A stretch of DNA of 64,000 nt from Aurantimonas sp036549475. GTDB taxonomy: Bacteria; Pseudomonadota; Alphaproteobacteria; Rhizobiales; Rhizobiaceae. This document shows, piece by piece, positions 52,357 to 62,264 of this stretch. Location of the stretch: the NCBI RefSeq assembly GCF_036549475.1, contig NZ_JAZHLI010000016.1:1-64000 (forward strand). Direction: 5' to 3'. How positions within the stretch are numbered: the first letter of the stretch is position 1; each line of letters begins with the position of its first letter. The translations under genes were made by a program, and so were the position numbers. The notes under the pieces are model-generated. The model was not told the DNA's origin and ran no database searches. It saw only the letters and a program-made list of their open reading frames with translations.

Positions 52357-54338
52357 GATGTCGATCCTCTTCGACCGAGCAGAATCAGCAGGACGGGAGC
52401 CCCGACGAGGGCGGCGACCAAGCCGGTCGGCAATTGATAGGGAAAGGCGATCGTGCGCCCGAGGAAATCGGCAAGGGCCATGATCGCCGCCCCGGCGAGC
52501 CCGGCGACGAGAAGCGTCGGCAAGGGCTGGCGGATGCCGAGATAGTGGACCATGTGCGGCGCCATCAGCCCGACGAAGGTCAGCGGGCCGATGATCGGCG
52601 TCGCCGCGGCCGTCAGGAGGGCGGCGAGGACGAGAAGGCAGGCCCGAGCGAAGGCGAGCGGCACGCCGAGCGCGGCGGCCTGCCGGTCGCCCAGCGGCAG
52701 GATCGCCAGCCAGCGCAACGTCGGCACCGCCGCCCCGACCAGCAGGATTGCGGCGATCGCGACGGGGATCGCGTCGGCCATGGTAATGCCCTGGGTCGAG
52801 CCGCCCATCCAGTCGACGAGGATGAAGGCGCGCGGATCGCCCCCGGCCGCCAGCACGCCGACAACGGCATCGAGAAGCGCATTCAGCGCGATGCCGGCCA
52901 GAAGGATGGTCTCCGGCGAGAAGCCCGTGCGGCGGCCGTAGGCGAGGATCGCGACGAGAACGGCGAGGCCGCCGAGGCTGGTCGCCAGGCTTTCGCCAAA
53001 GAGCCCGAGATCGCCGACGACGAACAGCGACAGCGCGAAGGCGAAGGCCGAGCCGGCGCTAACGCCCAGAACCTCTGGGCTTGCCATCTCGTTGCCGGTC
53101 AGGCGCTGCAGGATTAATCCGGCGACAGCGACCATGGCCCCGGCCGAGGCCGCGGCGAGGAGCCGGGGTGCGCGCCAGGGCAGGATCGCGTCCCAGTCGG
53201 CGACGGGCAGGATCTGCCAGCCGCCGGCGGCGTCGCGCCCGACGAACAGCACCAGGACCAGAAGCAGCGCGAGCCCGCCGCACAGCGTCATTCGGATGCA
53301 GCGGCCAAAGTGGGCGGGCGCCTGGGAGACCGACGCCTCGAGTGCAGGGCGGACGTTCGCGCGCAGGCGCGGCAGCAGGAGCAGCAGCAGCGGCGAGCCG
53401 AAGATCGCCGTCACCGCGCCGGTCGGCAGGAACTCGGAGGACACGCCCGAGAGCAGCGTCACGGTGCAATCGGTCGCGAGCAGCAGCAGGGCGCCGATGA
53501 CGCTCGACCAGACAAGCCGCTCGCCGAATTGCCGGGCGCCGGCCAGCCGCGCCAGGATCGGCGCGACGAGGCCGACGAAGCCGATGACGCCGACGGCGCT
53601 GGTCACGAAACAGGCGAGAAGCACGGCAAGAGCCACCGCCCCGAGTCGGATACGGGCCACGTGCAGCCCGAGGGATGACACGCTGGCATCGCCGAGGTCC
53701 AGCAGCGCGAGCGGCCGCACCAGCAGCCAGGCCGGCACGACCAGCACGGCGAGGCGCAGCGCGAGGTCGAGCGTCGGCTGCCAGCTCTGCTGGGCCAGCG
53801 AACCGGCGCCCCAGATGAACAGGCTGACCAGATAGCGGTCCTTGATCATGATCAGGATCGCCGAGAGCGCGCCGCAATAAAGGCTGACGACCAGGCCGGC
53901 AAGCACGAGGGAGACCGCCGAGAAATTGCGTCGCACGAGCAGGAAGACGACCAGCGTCGACAGGGCGCTGCCGCCGATCGCCACCAGGTCACGGCCAAAG
54001 CCGAAGAGCGCTGGCGCGAACAGCGTCGCCAGCGCCAGCGCCAGCCGGGCGCCGGCATCGATACCCAGTGTCGTCGGGGAGGCCAGAGGATTGCGCAGCA
54101 CCTGCTGCAGGATCGCGCCGGATGCCGACAGGGCCGCGCCGCACAGGAGCGCCATGGCAAGGCGCGGGAGATCGGCATGGAGGAACACCACGCGCGCGGC
54201 ATCGTAGCCTGCGGTCTCCGGCATCGCCCACAATTGGGCGATCGGGCCGGCGACGACGGCGACGAGCAGCATCGCGGCCGGGAGCGCCAGCACCGCGGTG
54301 AAGCGGGCCGGCCCGTTCATGCGCGGCGACAGGATCAT
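52353..54338 (-). CDS. fhuB: Ferric-hydroxamate permease FhuB (double-length)
   Basis: 661 aa with two fused FecCD-type halves of about ten helices each. Both carry the permease pattern (LPRLAMALLCGAALSASGAILQ and APRLLAAASAGAMVAVAGLILQ; then FVGLVAPILARL and FVGLMAPHMVHYLG). The fused form is specific to FhuB-type hydroxamate systems. ATG 54338 overlaps the fhuD stop by 4 bases; ATG 54320 is a later alternative. The frame is open beyond 54338 to 55253 only because it runs over fhuD. Confidence 0.92.
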   Translation of the reverse strand: MILSPRMNGPARFTAVLALPAAMLLVAVVAGPIAQLWAMPETAGYDAARVVFLHADLPRLAMALLCGAALSASGAILQQVLRNPLASPTTLGIDAGARLALALATLFAPALFGFGRDLVAIGGSALSTLVVFLLVRRNFSAVSLVLAGLVVSLYCGALSAILIMIKDRYLVSLFIWGAGSLAQQSWQPTLDLALRLAVLVVPAWLLVRPLALLDLGDASVSSLGLHVARIRLGAVALAVLLACFVTSAVGVIGFVGLVAPILARLAGARQFGERLVWSSVIGALLLLATDCTVTLLSGVSSEFLPTGAVTAIFGSPLLLLLLPRLRANVRPALEASVSQAPAHFGRCIRMTLCGGLALLLVLVLFVGRDAAGGWQILPVADWDAILPWRAPRLLAAASAGAMVAVAGLILQRLTGNEMASPEVLGVSAGSAFAFALSLFVVGDLGLFGESLATSLGGLAVLVAILAYGRRTGFSPETILLAGIALNALLDAVVGVLAAGGDPRAFILVDWMGGSTQGITMADAIPVAIAAILLVGAAVPTLRWLAILPLGDRQAAALGVPLAFARACLLVLAALLTAAATPIIGPLTFVGLMAPHMVHYLGIRQPLPTLLVAGLAGAAIMALADFLGRTIAFPYQLPTGLVAALVGAPVLLILLGRRGSTS

Positions 54339-55231
54339 GCGGGCGCGCGTTCCCCGGATTCGTCCGCCGGTCCGGCCAGGGCGTCGGTGAGGAGCCCGGC
54401 GATGCGCAGGGCCGAGGGAAGCGCGCCGAACATCAAGGCGGGCGGCAGGACGGTGACCTGTCCGGCCGCGACGAAGGGAAGCTCGCGCCAGAGCGGGCTT
54501 TCGCCGAGCGTCTGCAACAGGTTCGGCGGCAGCGGCTCGAAGGCGAAGAGGCGCACGTCGGCGGTGGTCGCCAGTGCCTCGATGCCGACGGTCGCAAAGC
54601 CCCAGTAATTGGTCTCGCCCGCATAGGCATTGGCCAGCCCGATCCGGTCCAGGACGGCCTGGTAGAGTCCCTTGCCGCCGAATACCCGCACATGGCGGGA
54701 ATCCATGAAAGCGACGAGATAGACCGGCGACAGCGCCAGGCCGGAGAGGCGCCCGGCGCAGGCGGAAAACCCCGCGTCGACCGTCTCGAGATAGGCTGCG
54801 GCGGCGCCCTGCCGGCCGGTGCGCCGGCCAAGCTTGCGGGTGACCACACCGGCGCGCTCCAGCGGATCGGCGCCTTCCTGGTAGATGGTCAGGCGTTCGA
54901 CGGGGGCGATGCGGGCAAGTGCCGGCTCCTGGCGCGCGACATATTCGGTGGTGAGGATCAGGTCCGGATCCAGCAGGGCCAGCCGCTCGAAATTGACCTG
55001 CAGGGTGGAGCCGAGATCGGCGACGCTTGCCGGCAGGGCCGGATCGGCGACCCATTCGTCCCAGTCTCCCGCAGCGGTCTGCGCGATCGGTGGATGGCCG
55101 AGCGCGAGCAGCGTTTCGGTCAGTGCATAGTCGAGTGAGGCGATACGCAGGTCGGTCGCCGTCACGGCCGGCCGCGTGGACATCGCCAGCGTCGCCAGCC
55201 CGCCGAGCAGGACACGTCTGTCGATCACCAT
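54335..55231 (-). CDS. fhuD: Ferric-hydroxamate binding protein FhuD
   Basis: 298 aa periplasmic protein. A short signal peptide (about 1-22, RRVLLGGLATLAMSTRPAVTA) precedes a two-lobed class III binding fold: LRIASLDYALTETLLALGHPPI, LLDPDLILTTEYVARQEPALARI, and FGGKGLYQAVLDRIGLANAYAGETNYWGFATVG, close to FhuD. First gene of fhuD-fhuB-fhuC; all junctions overlap by 4 bases. Confidence 0.9.
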   Translation of the reverse strand: MVIDRRVLLGGLATLAMSTRPAVTATDLRIASLDYALTETLLALGHPPIAQTAAGDWDEWVADPALPASVADLGSTLQVNFERLALLDPDLILTTEYVARQEPALARIAPVERLTIYQEGADPLERAGVVTRKLGRRTGRQGAAAAYLETVDAGFSACAGRLSGLALSPVYLVAFMDSRHVRVFGGKGLYQAVLDRIGLANAYAGETNYWGFATVGIEALATTADVRLFAFEPLPPNLLQTLGESPLWRELPFVAAGQVTVLPPALMFGALPSALRIAGLLTDALAGPADESGERAPA

Positions 55232-55436
55232 GAGGCAGCAGCCACGGGCGCATCGTCCTGATCGGCCTTAGAGATTGTTGTCATCCAGATACAGCGTCTA
55301 TCTTGCCACGATCGCTACAGGGTTTGCGTACATCCGATTTCATTCGGGACGGCCCGGACCGACCAAGCTGCCGCCCGGCAGTTCGAGAGCGCAACGGTCC
55401 CGCCGAGACCCGGACACCTCGGAAACGGCCAAATGT

Positions 55437-55451
55437 TGACTCTACAATTCA
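55437..55451. promoter_or_regulatory. IRO (RirA-type) box before the decayed receptor
   Basis: TGA-CTCTACAAT-TCA, an exact TGA-N9-TCA overlapping a plus-strand TTGACT (55436-55441). It lies 113 bases before the receptor pseudogene and 206 bases before fhuD in the other direction. The motif is symmetric, so it could serve either side. Confidence 0.55.
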
Positions 55452-55563
55452 TGTTTATCTATCGCTCGACTGCGTCCAAGGGCAAGGGGTCCTCGACAGA
55501 AGGGCTGTGCGACATCGGGAATTACCGGCCATCGAGGTCGCGCCAACCCGTGCGACGCGCGGG

Positions 55564-56070
55564 GTGAGGCGTCCCACGTCACGGCCCGCGGCAAGTCTCG
55601 CACTGTTGCCGGCGGCGGCGCTGGCACAGGACGCCCGGTCGCGCTGGACACGGTGACGATAGAGGCTATCGGCAATTGGCAGACGGGACGTCCGGCGACC
55701 CGGCAATAAGGCGGCCAGGGCGCCGACTACGCCGCCAACGGCCATGTCGCCGAGACACCGCGTCCGCCGCCAAGACCGACCTGGCGATCGTCGAGCTCTT
55801 GCGCATGGTGACCGGGGTCACGCCGGAGCAGTTCGACGACCGTGCTGTCCAGTCATTCACAAAGCGCTGGCCTATTCGGCCGCGGCGCCTTCAGCATCGA
55901 TCCGCGCTTCCATTCCTTCCAAATCCGCGATCATCGATCTGACCTCGAAACGGCGGATGACGGAGAGCTTTCGGCAGATCGGCGCCGAATACGGCACCAA
56001 GGACCGCTACCAGGTGACCTTCGACGCGACCGGTCCGCCGGGCGAGTCGGGCTCGACCTCCTACCGGGCG
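55564..56070 (+). pseudogene. Degenerate TonB-dependent siderophore receptor (N-terminal remnants)
   Basis: Pieces of a receptor appear in order but in shifting frames. First is a signal-peptide end (SLALLPAAALAQDA). Then come VALDTVTIEAIGNW and GADYAANGHVA, plug-like AAKTDLAIVE and VTPEQFDDRAVQSF, ALAYSAGLFGRGAFSIDPRF, and finally barrel-like IGAEYGTKDRYQVTFDATGP with GESGSTSYR. At least three frame changes and several internal deletions separate them, and everything after about 56070 is gone, replaced by the 3' end of the SDR gene. It lies directly upstream of, and divergent from, fhuD, where the cognate receptor of a hydroxamate transporter would be expected. The rest of 55232-55563 holds only the iron box. 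Confidence 0.7.
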
Positions 56071-56964
56071 TCAGACGGAGACGTATTTGCGCCAGTCGTG
56101 TTCCTCCCGGAAGCCGAGGACGTCGCGGATCTTGCGATTGGACAGCGGCGCCTCGTAGGTGCCGAGTTCGCGGGCGACGGGAATTTGCGGGCAGTATTTG
56201 GCCAGGAACTCGGCCGTCGGCATGTTGGCGGTGATCGTGTCGTTGGTGGCATTGAACACCTGGAAGCCGAGGCCGTCCTTGGCGATCGCGAGGTCCACCA
56301 TCTGCCCCAGATCGCGTGCGTCGATGTAGCTCCAGGCATTGCGCTTGCGCGACATCGGGTCGGCGAGGAAGCCCGGGAACATGTCGTATTCGTGCGGCTC
56401 GATGACGTTGCCGATGCGCAGGGCGTAGATGTCGGCGCCCGAGCGCATGGCGAAGGCGCGGGCGGTCTTCTCGTTCACCACCTTCGACAGGCCGTAGCTG
56501 TCCATCGGGTCGATGTCGTAATCCTCCTCCAGCGGGAACCGGTGGAAATCCTTGTCGCCTTCGGCGAAGCACACGCCGTAGGTCGTTTCGCTGGAGGCGA
56601 TGACGATCTTGCGGATGCCCAGCTTCACCGCCGCCTCGATGACGTTGTAGGTGCCGATCGTGTTGACGCGGAAGGTCTCGTTGTCCGGCCGGATCAGGAC
56701 GCGCGGGATCGCCGCGAAATGGACCACCGCGTCGATCGCCGCCGGACCGGTGCCGGTCGCAAATTCCTCGAGCCCGAAATGGCTGGACAGGGCATTGTAC
56801 ATCTGGCCGCTGTCGGTGATGTCGGCATTCAGATTGTCGACGCCGTCATGGTCGAAGGGCACCAGATCGACGTTCAGCACCTTGTGGCCCTTGTCGAGGA
56901 GATAGGGGACCACGTGGCGTCCGGCCTTGCCGGTGCCGCCGGTGAAGACGATACGTTTGCTCAT
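56071..56964 (-). CDS. NAD-dependent epimerase/dehydrogenase (extended SDR)
   Basis: 297 aa Rossmann enzyme. NAD motif TGGTGKAGRHVV at 8-19, VHFAAIPR near 88, the catalytic SSETTYG and YGLSK (Tyr-x-x-x-Lys) near 125 and 158, and WSYIDARDLGQMVDLA near 215. It resembles the uronate-dehydrogenase-like/UDP-sugar-epimerase branch of extended SDRs. It lies 148 bases beyond the sugar ABC permease on the same strand, so oxidation of the imported sugar or sugar acid is the likeliest role; the substrate is not identifiable here. Confidence 0.85.
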   Translation of the reverse strand: MSKRIVFTGGTGKAGRHVVPYLLDKGHKVLNVDLVPFDHDGVDNLNADITDSGQMYNALSSHFGLEEFATGTGPAAIDAVVHFAAIPRVLIRPDNETFRVNTIGTYNVIEAAVKLGIRKIVIASSETTYGVCFAEGDKDFHRFPLEEDYDIDPMDSYGLSKVVNEKTARAFAMRSGADIYALRIGNVIEPHEYDMFPGFLADPMSRKRNAWSYIDARDLGQMVDLAIAKDGLGFQVFNATNDTITANMPTAEFLAKYCPQIPVARELGTYEAPLSNRKIRDVLGFREEHDWRKYVSV

Positions 56965-57112
56965 TCGGGAATCTCCTTGTCAGTTCATGCGGCTCTGGCC
57001 GCAACGGTGCCACCGGTCGCTCCGGGCGGAACGGCGTGGTCGCGGCACGCGTCGTGCCGAGGTGGGGCAGTTCGCACGCCTGGCCAGTGGCGCGGCGTCG
57101 TCGCGGGCTGCG

Positions 57113-58111
57113 CTATTCGCGCAGCCTGAAGTTGCGGATACGGTCGAAGAGCACCGCCAGGATGATCGCGCCGCCGATGAAGGCGCCCTGCCAGAAGGCA
57201 TTGATGCCGAGAAGCCCGAGGCTGTTGCGGATCACCTCGATCAGCCCTGCACCAACGAGGGCCCCGAAGGCCGTGCCGACGCCGCCGGCCAGATTGGCGC
57301 CGCCGATGACCGCTGCCGCAATGACCTGCAGCTCCATGCCGGCGCCGATATTCGTCGTCACGGCGCCGAGCCAGCCGGTCTGGATGATGCCGGCAATGCC
57401 GGCGCTCAGGGCGGAGATCATGTAGACCGCCACCTTGATCGGCCGCACCGGAACGCCGGTGAGGGTGGCGGCATGCTCGTTGCCGCCGATGGCGAAGACA
57501 TGCCGGCCGAACTTCGTCCAGCGCAGGACGAAGCCGGTGATCAGCGCCAGGACGACCATGTAGACGACGGGATTGGCGATGCCGAAGAAGAAGGCGCCGC
57601 CCCCCAGCGCCAGGAGCGCATCGTGATCCGGGCCGAACTCGAAGACCACCGTGTTGTTGGACACCACCATGGCCAGGCTGCGGGCGAGCGACAGCATGCC
57701 GAGGGTCACCACGAAGGGCGGGAAGTCGAGATAGGCGATGAGGACGCCGTTGAACGCGCCGACCAGCAGCGCGGTGCCGATCGCCGCGGCGATGCCGATC
57801 TCGATCGAATAACCGGCATGCATGACGACGGCGAGCACCATCGAGCACAGGCACAGCACGGAGCCGACCGACAGGTCGATGCCGCCGCTGATGATAACCA
57901 GCGTCATGCCCAGCGCGACGATCGCCGTGAAGGAGACGTTCCGGCTGATATTGTAGAGGTTCCGGCTCGTGGCGAAGGAATCGGTCGCGGCGGACAGATA
58001 GAGGCAGGCGACGACGAGGGCGACCACCACCCAGAAGGTCTGGCTCGCAAATAGCGAGCTCAGCCAGCTTGGCTGCTTGTCTTCGATCGGTTGGTCCAGC
58101 GTGAATGCCAT
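57113..58111 (-). CDS. Sugar ABC transporter permease (RbsC/FrcC type)
   Basis: 332 aa with about ten helices. The family signature is ALGMTLVIISGGIDLSVGS near residue 68, with FVVTLGMLSLARSLAMVVS near 135 and GRHVFAIGGNEHAATLTGVPV near 215. It forms the membrane channel of a carbohydrate uptake transporter type 2. ATG 58111 precedes the first helix by about 20 residues. It follows the ATPase gene by 56 bases. Confidence 0.92.
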   Translation of the reverse strand: MAFTLDQPIEDKQPSWLSSLFASQTFWVVVALVVACLYLSAATDSFATSRNLYNISRNVSFTAIVALGMTLVIISGGIDLSVGSVLCLCSMVLAVVMHAGYSIEIGIAAAIGTALLVGAFNGVLIAYLDFPPFVVTLGMLSLARSLAMVVSNNTVVFEFGPDHDALLALGGGAFFFGIANPVVYMVVLALITGFVLRWTKFGRHVFAIGGNEHAATLTGVPVRPIKVAVYMISALSAGIAGIIQTGWLGAVTTNIGAGMELQVIAAAVIGGANLAGGVGTAFGALVGAGLIEVIRNSLGLLGINAFWQGAFIGGAIILAVLFDRIRNFRLRE

Positions 58112-58167
58112 GGCGGGTGTCCTGGAGGTCGTCTCGGGGCTTGACGTGAGTGCGTCTCGACTGTGGA

Positions 58168-58908
<741 letters not shown>

Positions 58909-59143
58909 GTCAGACCGTCCCTCCCATGTCCATCTCCCGGCCCCTGCTTCCGTCTTCGGCTGCCGATCCGGTGATCCTCTAGGGACCGCGGAACCTGCCA
59001 CAGCGGCATGTGAAGCAGGCCTCCGCGGCCGCGCGAACATCGCGTTTCGAGGGCGATAAGGCACGCTCGCCGCGCGGGCGTCAACGGGATTTGCGGGTAT
59101 TTGTCGGCAATCCGGCATTTTTTACTTGTGTCGGAAAATACGG

Positions 59144-59172
59144 TTGACCGTCTTTACGGCCCACGCTTAGAT
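59144..59172 (+). promoter_or_regulatory. Possible promoter of the sugar-binding protein gene
   Basis: TTGACC and TTAGAT, 17 bases apart, about 400 bases before the gene. The divergent region 58909-59569 (660 bases) has no gene and no clear operator; a plain AT-rich patch lies at 59100-59150. Confidence 0.3.
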
Positions 59173-59569
59173 ACCGATCGGATGGCAACTTGGGTTGCAG
59201 CGCAGCAGCTTTCATGATGCGCTGCAATACTTCAGGAAGGCATGTTATCGGGCAGGGCGGCGCAGTCGAAACGGTGCCCGAAGCTGACTGTTTGCTGGCG
59301 TACCGTTCGGCGCGAGACGGTGGTGACGGTCAGCCCTGCCAGGCCTGCTGCCGGTGGCATCGGCACATAATGCGCGCCGGTTGGAAGCGTATCTGCGAGC
59401 GCGGGAGGCGCCCGCAGCGATCGGTGGGCCCACAATTGTACGGGTCCCGCCGCTGGAGTGTGCCGCTGCGGATCTGGGCAGCGGAAACCGGACTGCGGAC
59501 GCCTAGCCGCTGCCGCAAGCGAAGCCGTCGCCATCCTTCGAGGGCGCGGGCAATCACTGGGAGGACGAT

Positions 59570-60565
59570 ATGAAGACTTCGACGTTACTGGCCGCCGTGG
59601 CGGCCGCGGCGCTGACCCTTGGAGCCGGGCCGGCACTCGCCAAGAAGCAGCTGGTGATCGTGGTGAAGGGCCTCGACAACCCGTTCTTCGAGGCCATCAA
59701 CCAGGGCTGCCAGAAATGGAACCAGGAAAACGCCGATTCCGAGTATGAGTGCTTCTACACCGGTCCCGCCTCCACGTCCGACGAGGCCGGCGAGGCGCAG
59801 ATCGTCCAGGACATGCTCGGCAAGGCCGATACGGCGGCGATGGCAATCTCGCCCTCCAACGCCAAGCTGATCGCCCAGACCCTGCGAACGTCCAGCCCGA
59901 CGGTCCCGATCATGACCATCGATGCGGATCTCGCCGAGGAGGATTCCGACCTGCGCCTGACCTATCTGGGCACCGACAACTACCTGATGGGCAAGCGGAT
60001 CGGCGAATACATCGCCGAGGCGAAGCCGGACGGGGGCACGGTCTGTACCATTCAGGGCAATCCGGGGGCCGACAACATCCTGCGCCGTGCGCAGGGCATG
60101 CGCGACGCGCTCTCGGGCGAGGAAGGACTGCCGGCGCTGGCCGGCGAGGGCGGCTGGACAGAGGTGGCGGGCTGTCCGGTCTTCACCAATGACGACGGCG
60201 CCAGGGGCGTCCAGGCGATGACCGACATCCTCGCCGCCAATCCGGACCTCGACGCCTTCGGGATCATGGGCGGGTGGCCGATGTTCGGCGCGCCACAGCC
60301 CTATCGCGATCTCATCGGACCCTTCGCCGACCGGATCGCCAACAACGACTTCGTCGTCGGCGCCGCCGACACGATCGGCGACCAGGTGGCGATTGCCGGC
60401 GAGGGGCTCGTGACCGCCCTGGTCGGCCAGCGGCCGTTCGAGATGGGCTACCTGGCACCCACGGTGATGATCGACCTGATCGAGGGCAAGACCGTCGAAG
60501 ACCCGGTCTTCACCGGTCTCGACGAATGCACCAAGGATACCGTCGACACCTGCATCCAGAAGTAA
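59570..60565 (+). CDS. Sugar-binding periplasmic protein (RbsB/FrcB type)
   Basis: 331 aa. The signal peptide is about 1-24 (LLAAVAAAALTLGAGPALA). The mature part is a type I periplasmic binding protein: VIVVKGLDNPFFEAINQGCQKW, TAAMAISPSNAKLIAQTL, and YLGTDNYLMGKRIGEYIAE. It has six Cys (in CQKW, ECF, VCT, GCP, DEC, TCI), which could form disulfides. ATG 59570 has an ideal GGGAGGACG. It is divergent from the ATPase and permease genes and ends in a strong hairpin. Confidence 0.92.
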   Translation: MKTSTLLAAVAAAALTLGAGPALAKKQLVIVVKGLDNPFFEAINQGCQKWNQENADSEYECFYTGPASTSDEAGEAQIVQDMLGKADTAAMAISPSNAKLIAQTLRTSSPTVPIMTIDADLAEEDSDLRLTYLGTDNYLMGKRIGEYIAEAKPDGGTVCTIQGNPGADNILRRAQGMRDALSGEEGLPALAGEGGWTEVAGCPVFTNDDGARGVQAMTDILAANPDLDAFGIMGGWPMFGAPQPYRDLIGPFADRIANNDFVVGAADTIGDQVAIAGEGLVTALVGQRPFEMGYLAPTVMIDLIEGKTVEDPVFTGLDECTKDTVDTCIQK

Positions 60566-60619
60566 GGCGTCCCGGGAGCGGCCGGTCGCCTGCCGTTCCG
60601 GACCCATCGCCACGATCAT

Positions 60620-60650
60620 CGGCCGCCTGCAGCATGTTTGCAGGCGGCCG
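60620..60650 (+). terminator. Terminator of the sugar-binding protein gene
   Basis: Perfect 12-bp stem CGGCCGCCTGCA/TGCAGGCGGCCG with a 7-base loop, 54 bases after the stop. No U-tract. The remaining bases to 61005 hold nothing else recognised. Confidence 0.6.
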
Positions 60651-61005
60651 ACACGCGTCTGGCATGTGCCTGAAACGGATTGCGGTGCCGTCCGGGCCTG
60701 GGCTGATGGGACGGGACAGCGCCTCCGACGAGCCGCCGCATAATCCGGGGCCGTGACGTCTCGCGGCGACACGCGCGGAGCGCCACGGGAGCCGCCACCA
60801 ATCCTCACGCGGGCGGGGACTGACCCAAATGGGCGGACTCCGGACACATCCCGCAAGCGATGCGACGAAAGCTGCAGGCGCGGGTCATCGACGGGGCATG
60901 TCATCATATGTTGTTGTGAGGCCGGGGAGGCTCGGCAGCGCCGCTTTGCCAGGCGGAGAGCCGGGCGGGTGATCTGCGTCGCGCCGGGAGGAGGAGTGCG
61001 ATGCG

Positions 61006-61746
61006 GTGACGGACAAAGCCAAGGACGACCGGCCCCTGACGGCACGGGTCGTGGACGAATTGCGCGAGCGGATCGAGGCGGGCGACTATGCGCCCGGGGA
61101 CAGGCTGCCGACCGAGCCCGTGCTGGTCGCGCGTTTCGGCTACAGCCGGACGGTGATCCGCGAGGCGATTGCCGCGTTGCGCGCCGACAGGCTGGTGGAA
61201 TCGCGGCAGGGGGTGGGCGTGTTCGTTCTCGGGCCACGCCAGCGCGAACAACTGCCGGCGCTGTTTGCCGATGCGAGCGACAAGATTTCCGACATCATCG
61301 AGGATCTGGAGCTGCGGCTGGGCATCGAGGTGGAGGCCGCCGGGCTCGCGGCCCTGCGCAGTTCACCGGCGCAGGAGGCGGAGATCCAGGCCCAGATCGA
61401 GAGTTTCGAGCGGGTGGTCGCGGAAGGGCGCTCCACCGAGAATGCCGATTTCGCCTTCCACATGGCCGTGGCCGCCGCCACCAACAACCAGCGCTTCAAG
61501 GCGTTTCTCGAGCATATCGGCCGGCGCATCATCCCGCGCGTCAAGTTCCGCACGGCGATGGGTGGCATCGATCCCCTGCCGAACCGCGACGAGGAACTGC
61601 TGGCCGAACATATCGCCGTCGCCGAGGCGATCTGGGCCCGCGACCCCGAGGCGGCGCGGGAGGCCATGCGCCGCCATCTGCAGGACTCCGTCAAACGCTA
61701 CCGGGCCATCACCCGCGCGTCCCGCCCGGTGCATGGCAACGATTGA
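61006..61746 (+). CDS. FadR/GntR-family regulator (FCD domain)
   Basis: 246 aa. The winged HTH is at about 5-75 (RVVDELRERIEAGDYAPGDRLPTEPVLVARFGYSRTVIREAIAALR, QGVGVFV). The FCD domain is at about 90-235, with metal-site residues in FAFHMAVAAATNN and AEHIAVAEAI and a terminal RRHLQ. GTG 61006 has GGAGGAGG 10-17 bases upstream. Placed beside the sugar ABC genes, it likely controls them by binding a sugar acid. No TNGT-N3-ACNA site was found near the divergent promoter. Confidence 0.9.
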   Translation: MTDKAKDDRPLTARVVDELRERIEAGDYAPGDRLPTEPVLVARFGYSRTVIREAIAALRADRLVESRQGVGVFVLGPRQREQLPALFADASDKISDIIEDLELRLGIEVEAAGLAALRSSPAQEAEIQAQIESFERVVAEGRSTENADFAFHMAVAAATNNQRFKAFLEHIGRRIIPRVKFRTAMGGIDPLPNRDEELLAEHIAVAEAIWARDPEAAREAMRRHLQDSVKRYRAITRASRPVHGND

Positions 61747-61853
61747 GCGCGGCGCGCCGGTCATCATCCGGTGGGGTCACGGACATCGTATGACCGTCGG
61801 GACGGACGCCACACGGTCCGGGCCTGTCGCGCGAGATCGCACGAGCGGGCGGT

Positions 61854-62264
61854 TCAGTTCTTTGCGGGCAGCAGCCCGGCCTGGTAGCGGATCGGCGTGC
61901 CGTGCGGCGTCGCTTCGGCGGCGCGGTGCCAGACCGTCTGGGCCGCATCCACGGCAGCGGCCGTGACCAGCCCACTGGTGGCTAGGACCTCTTCCAGCGC
62001 TGCGAGCCAGGCGGTGAAATAGGCATCCGCGGCGGCCTGCGGAGTGGTTTGGCCGGCGGGCAGGGCGGCGCAGGCCCGGCCGAGCGCGGCGGCCCAGTCG
62101 GGCCAGGCGAGGATGCCGCGCTCGTTGAGCGCGACCGTCATGGCGAAGGCCTTGGCCTGCCAGGGCTCGAAGAAGACCGGCTCGCCCGCCTCGTCGCGCG
62201 GCAGGCCCGGCGAAGCGGCAGCAAGGGTCTGCTCAGGCGCGCTCAAGATAGGGCTCCCAGGCAT
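61854..62264 (-). CDS. Nitrile hydratase accessory protein
   Basis: 136 aa homologue of the P14K/NthE-type activator, itself resembling the N-terminus of the beta subunit (VFFEPWQAKAFAMTVALNERG, WPDWAAALG, YFTAWLAALEEVL). Such proteins deliver cobalt to, or swap the alpha subunit into, the apo-enzyme. ATG 62264 overlaps nthB by 32 bases; TTG 62246 is an alternative with a shorter overlap. Last gene of the three-gene unit. Confidence 0.85.
   Translation of the reverse strand: MPGSPILSAPEQTLAAASPGLPRDEAGEPVFFEPWQAKAFAMTVALNERGILAWPDWAAALGRACAALPAGQTTPQAAADAYFTAWLAALEEVLATSGLVTAAAVDAAQTVWHRAAEATPHGTPIRYQAGLLPAKN

Noticed and set aside
52353..55253. A 966-codon frame as one long fhuB fusion
   Set aside because: The first 300 codons are out-of-frame reading of fhuD; FhuB homology starts at ATG 54338.
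55232..55300. An IRO box directly before fhuD (TGA-N9-CTA)
   Set aside because: The right half does not match TCA. The exact box at 55437-55451 is the better candidate.
60900..60930. An FCD operator before the sugar regulator
   Set aside because: The AT-rich ATATGTTGTTGTGA stretch does not fit TNGT-N3-ACNA.
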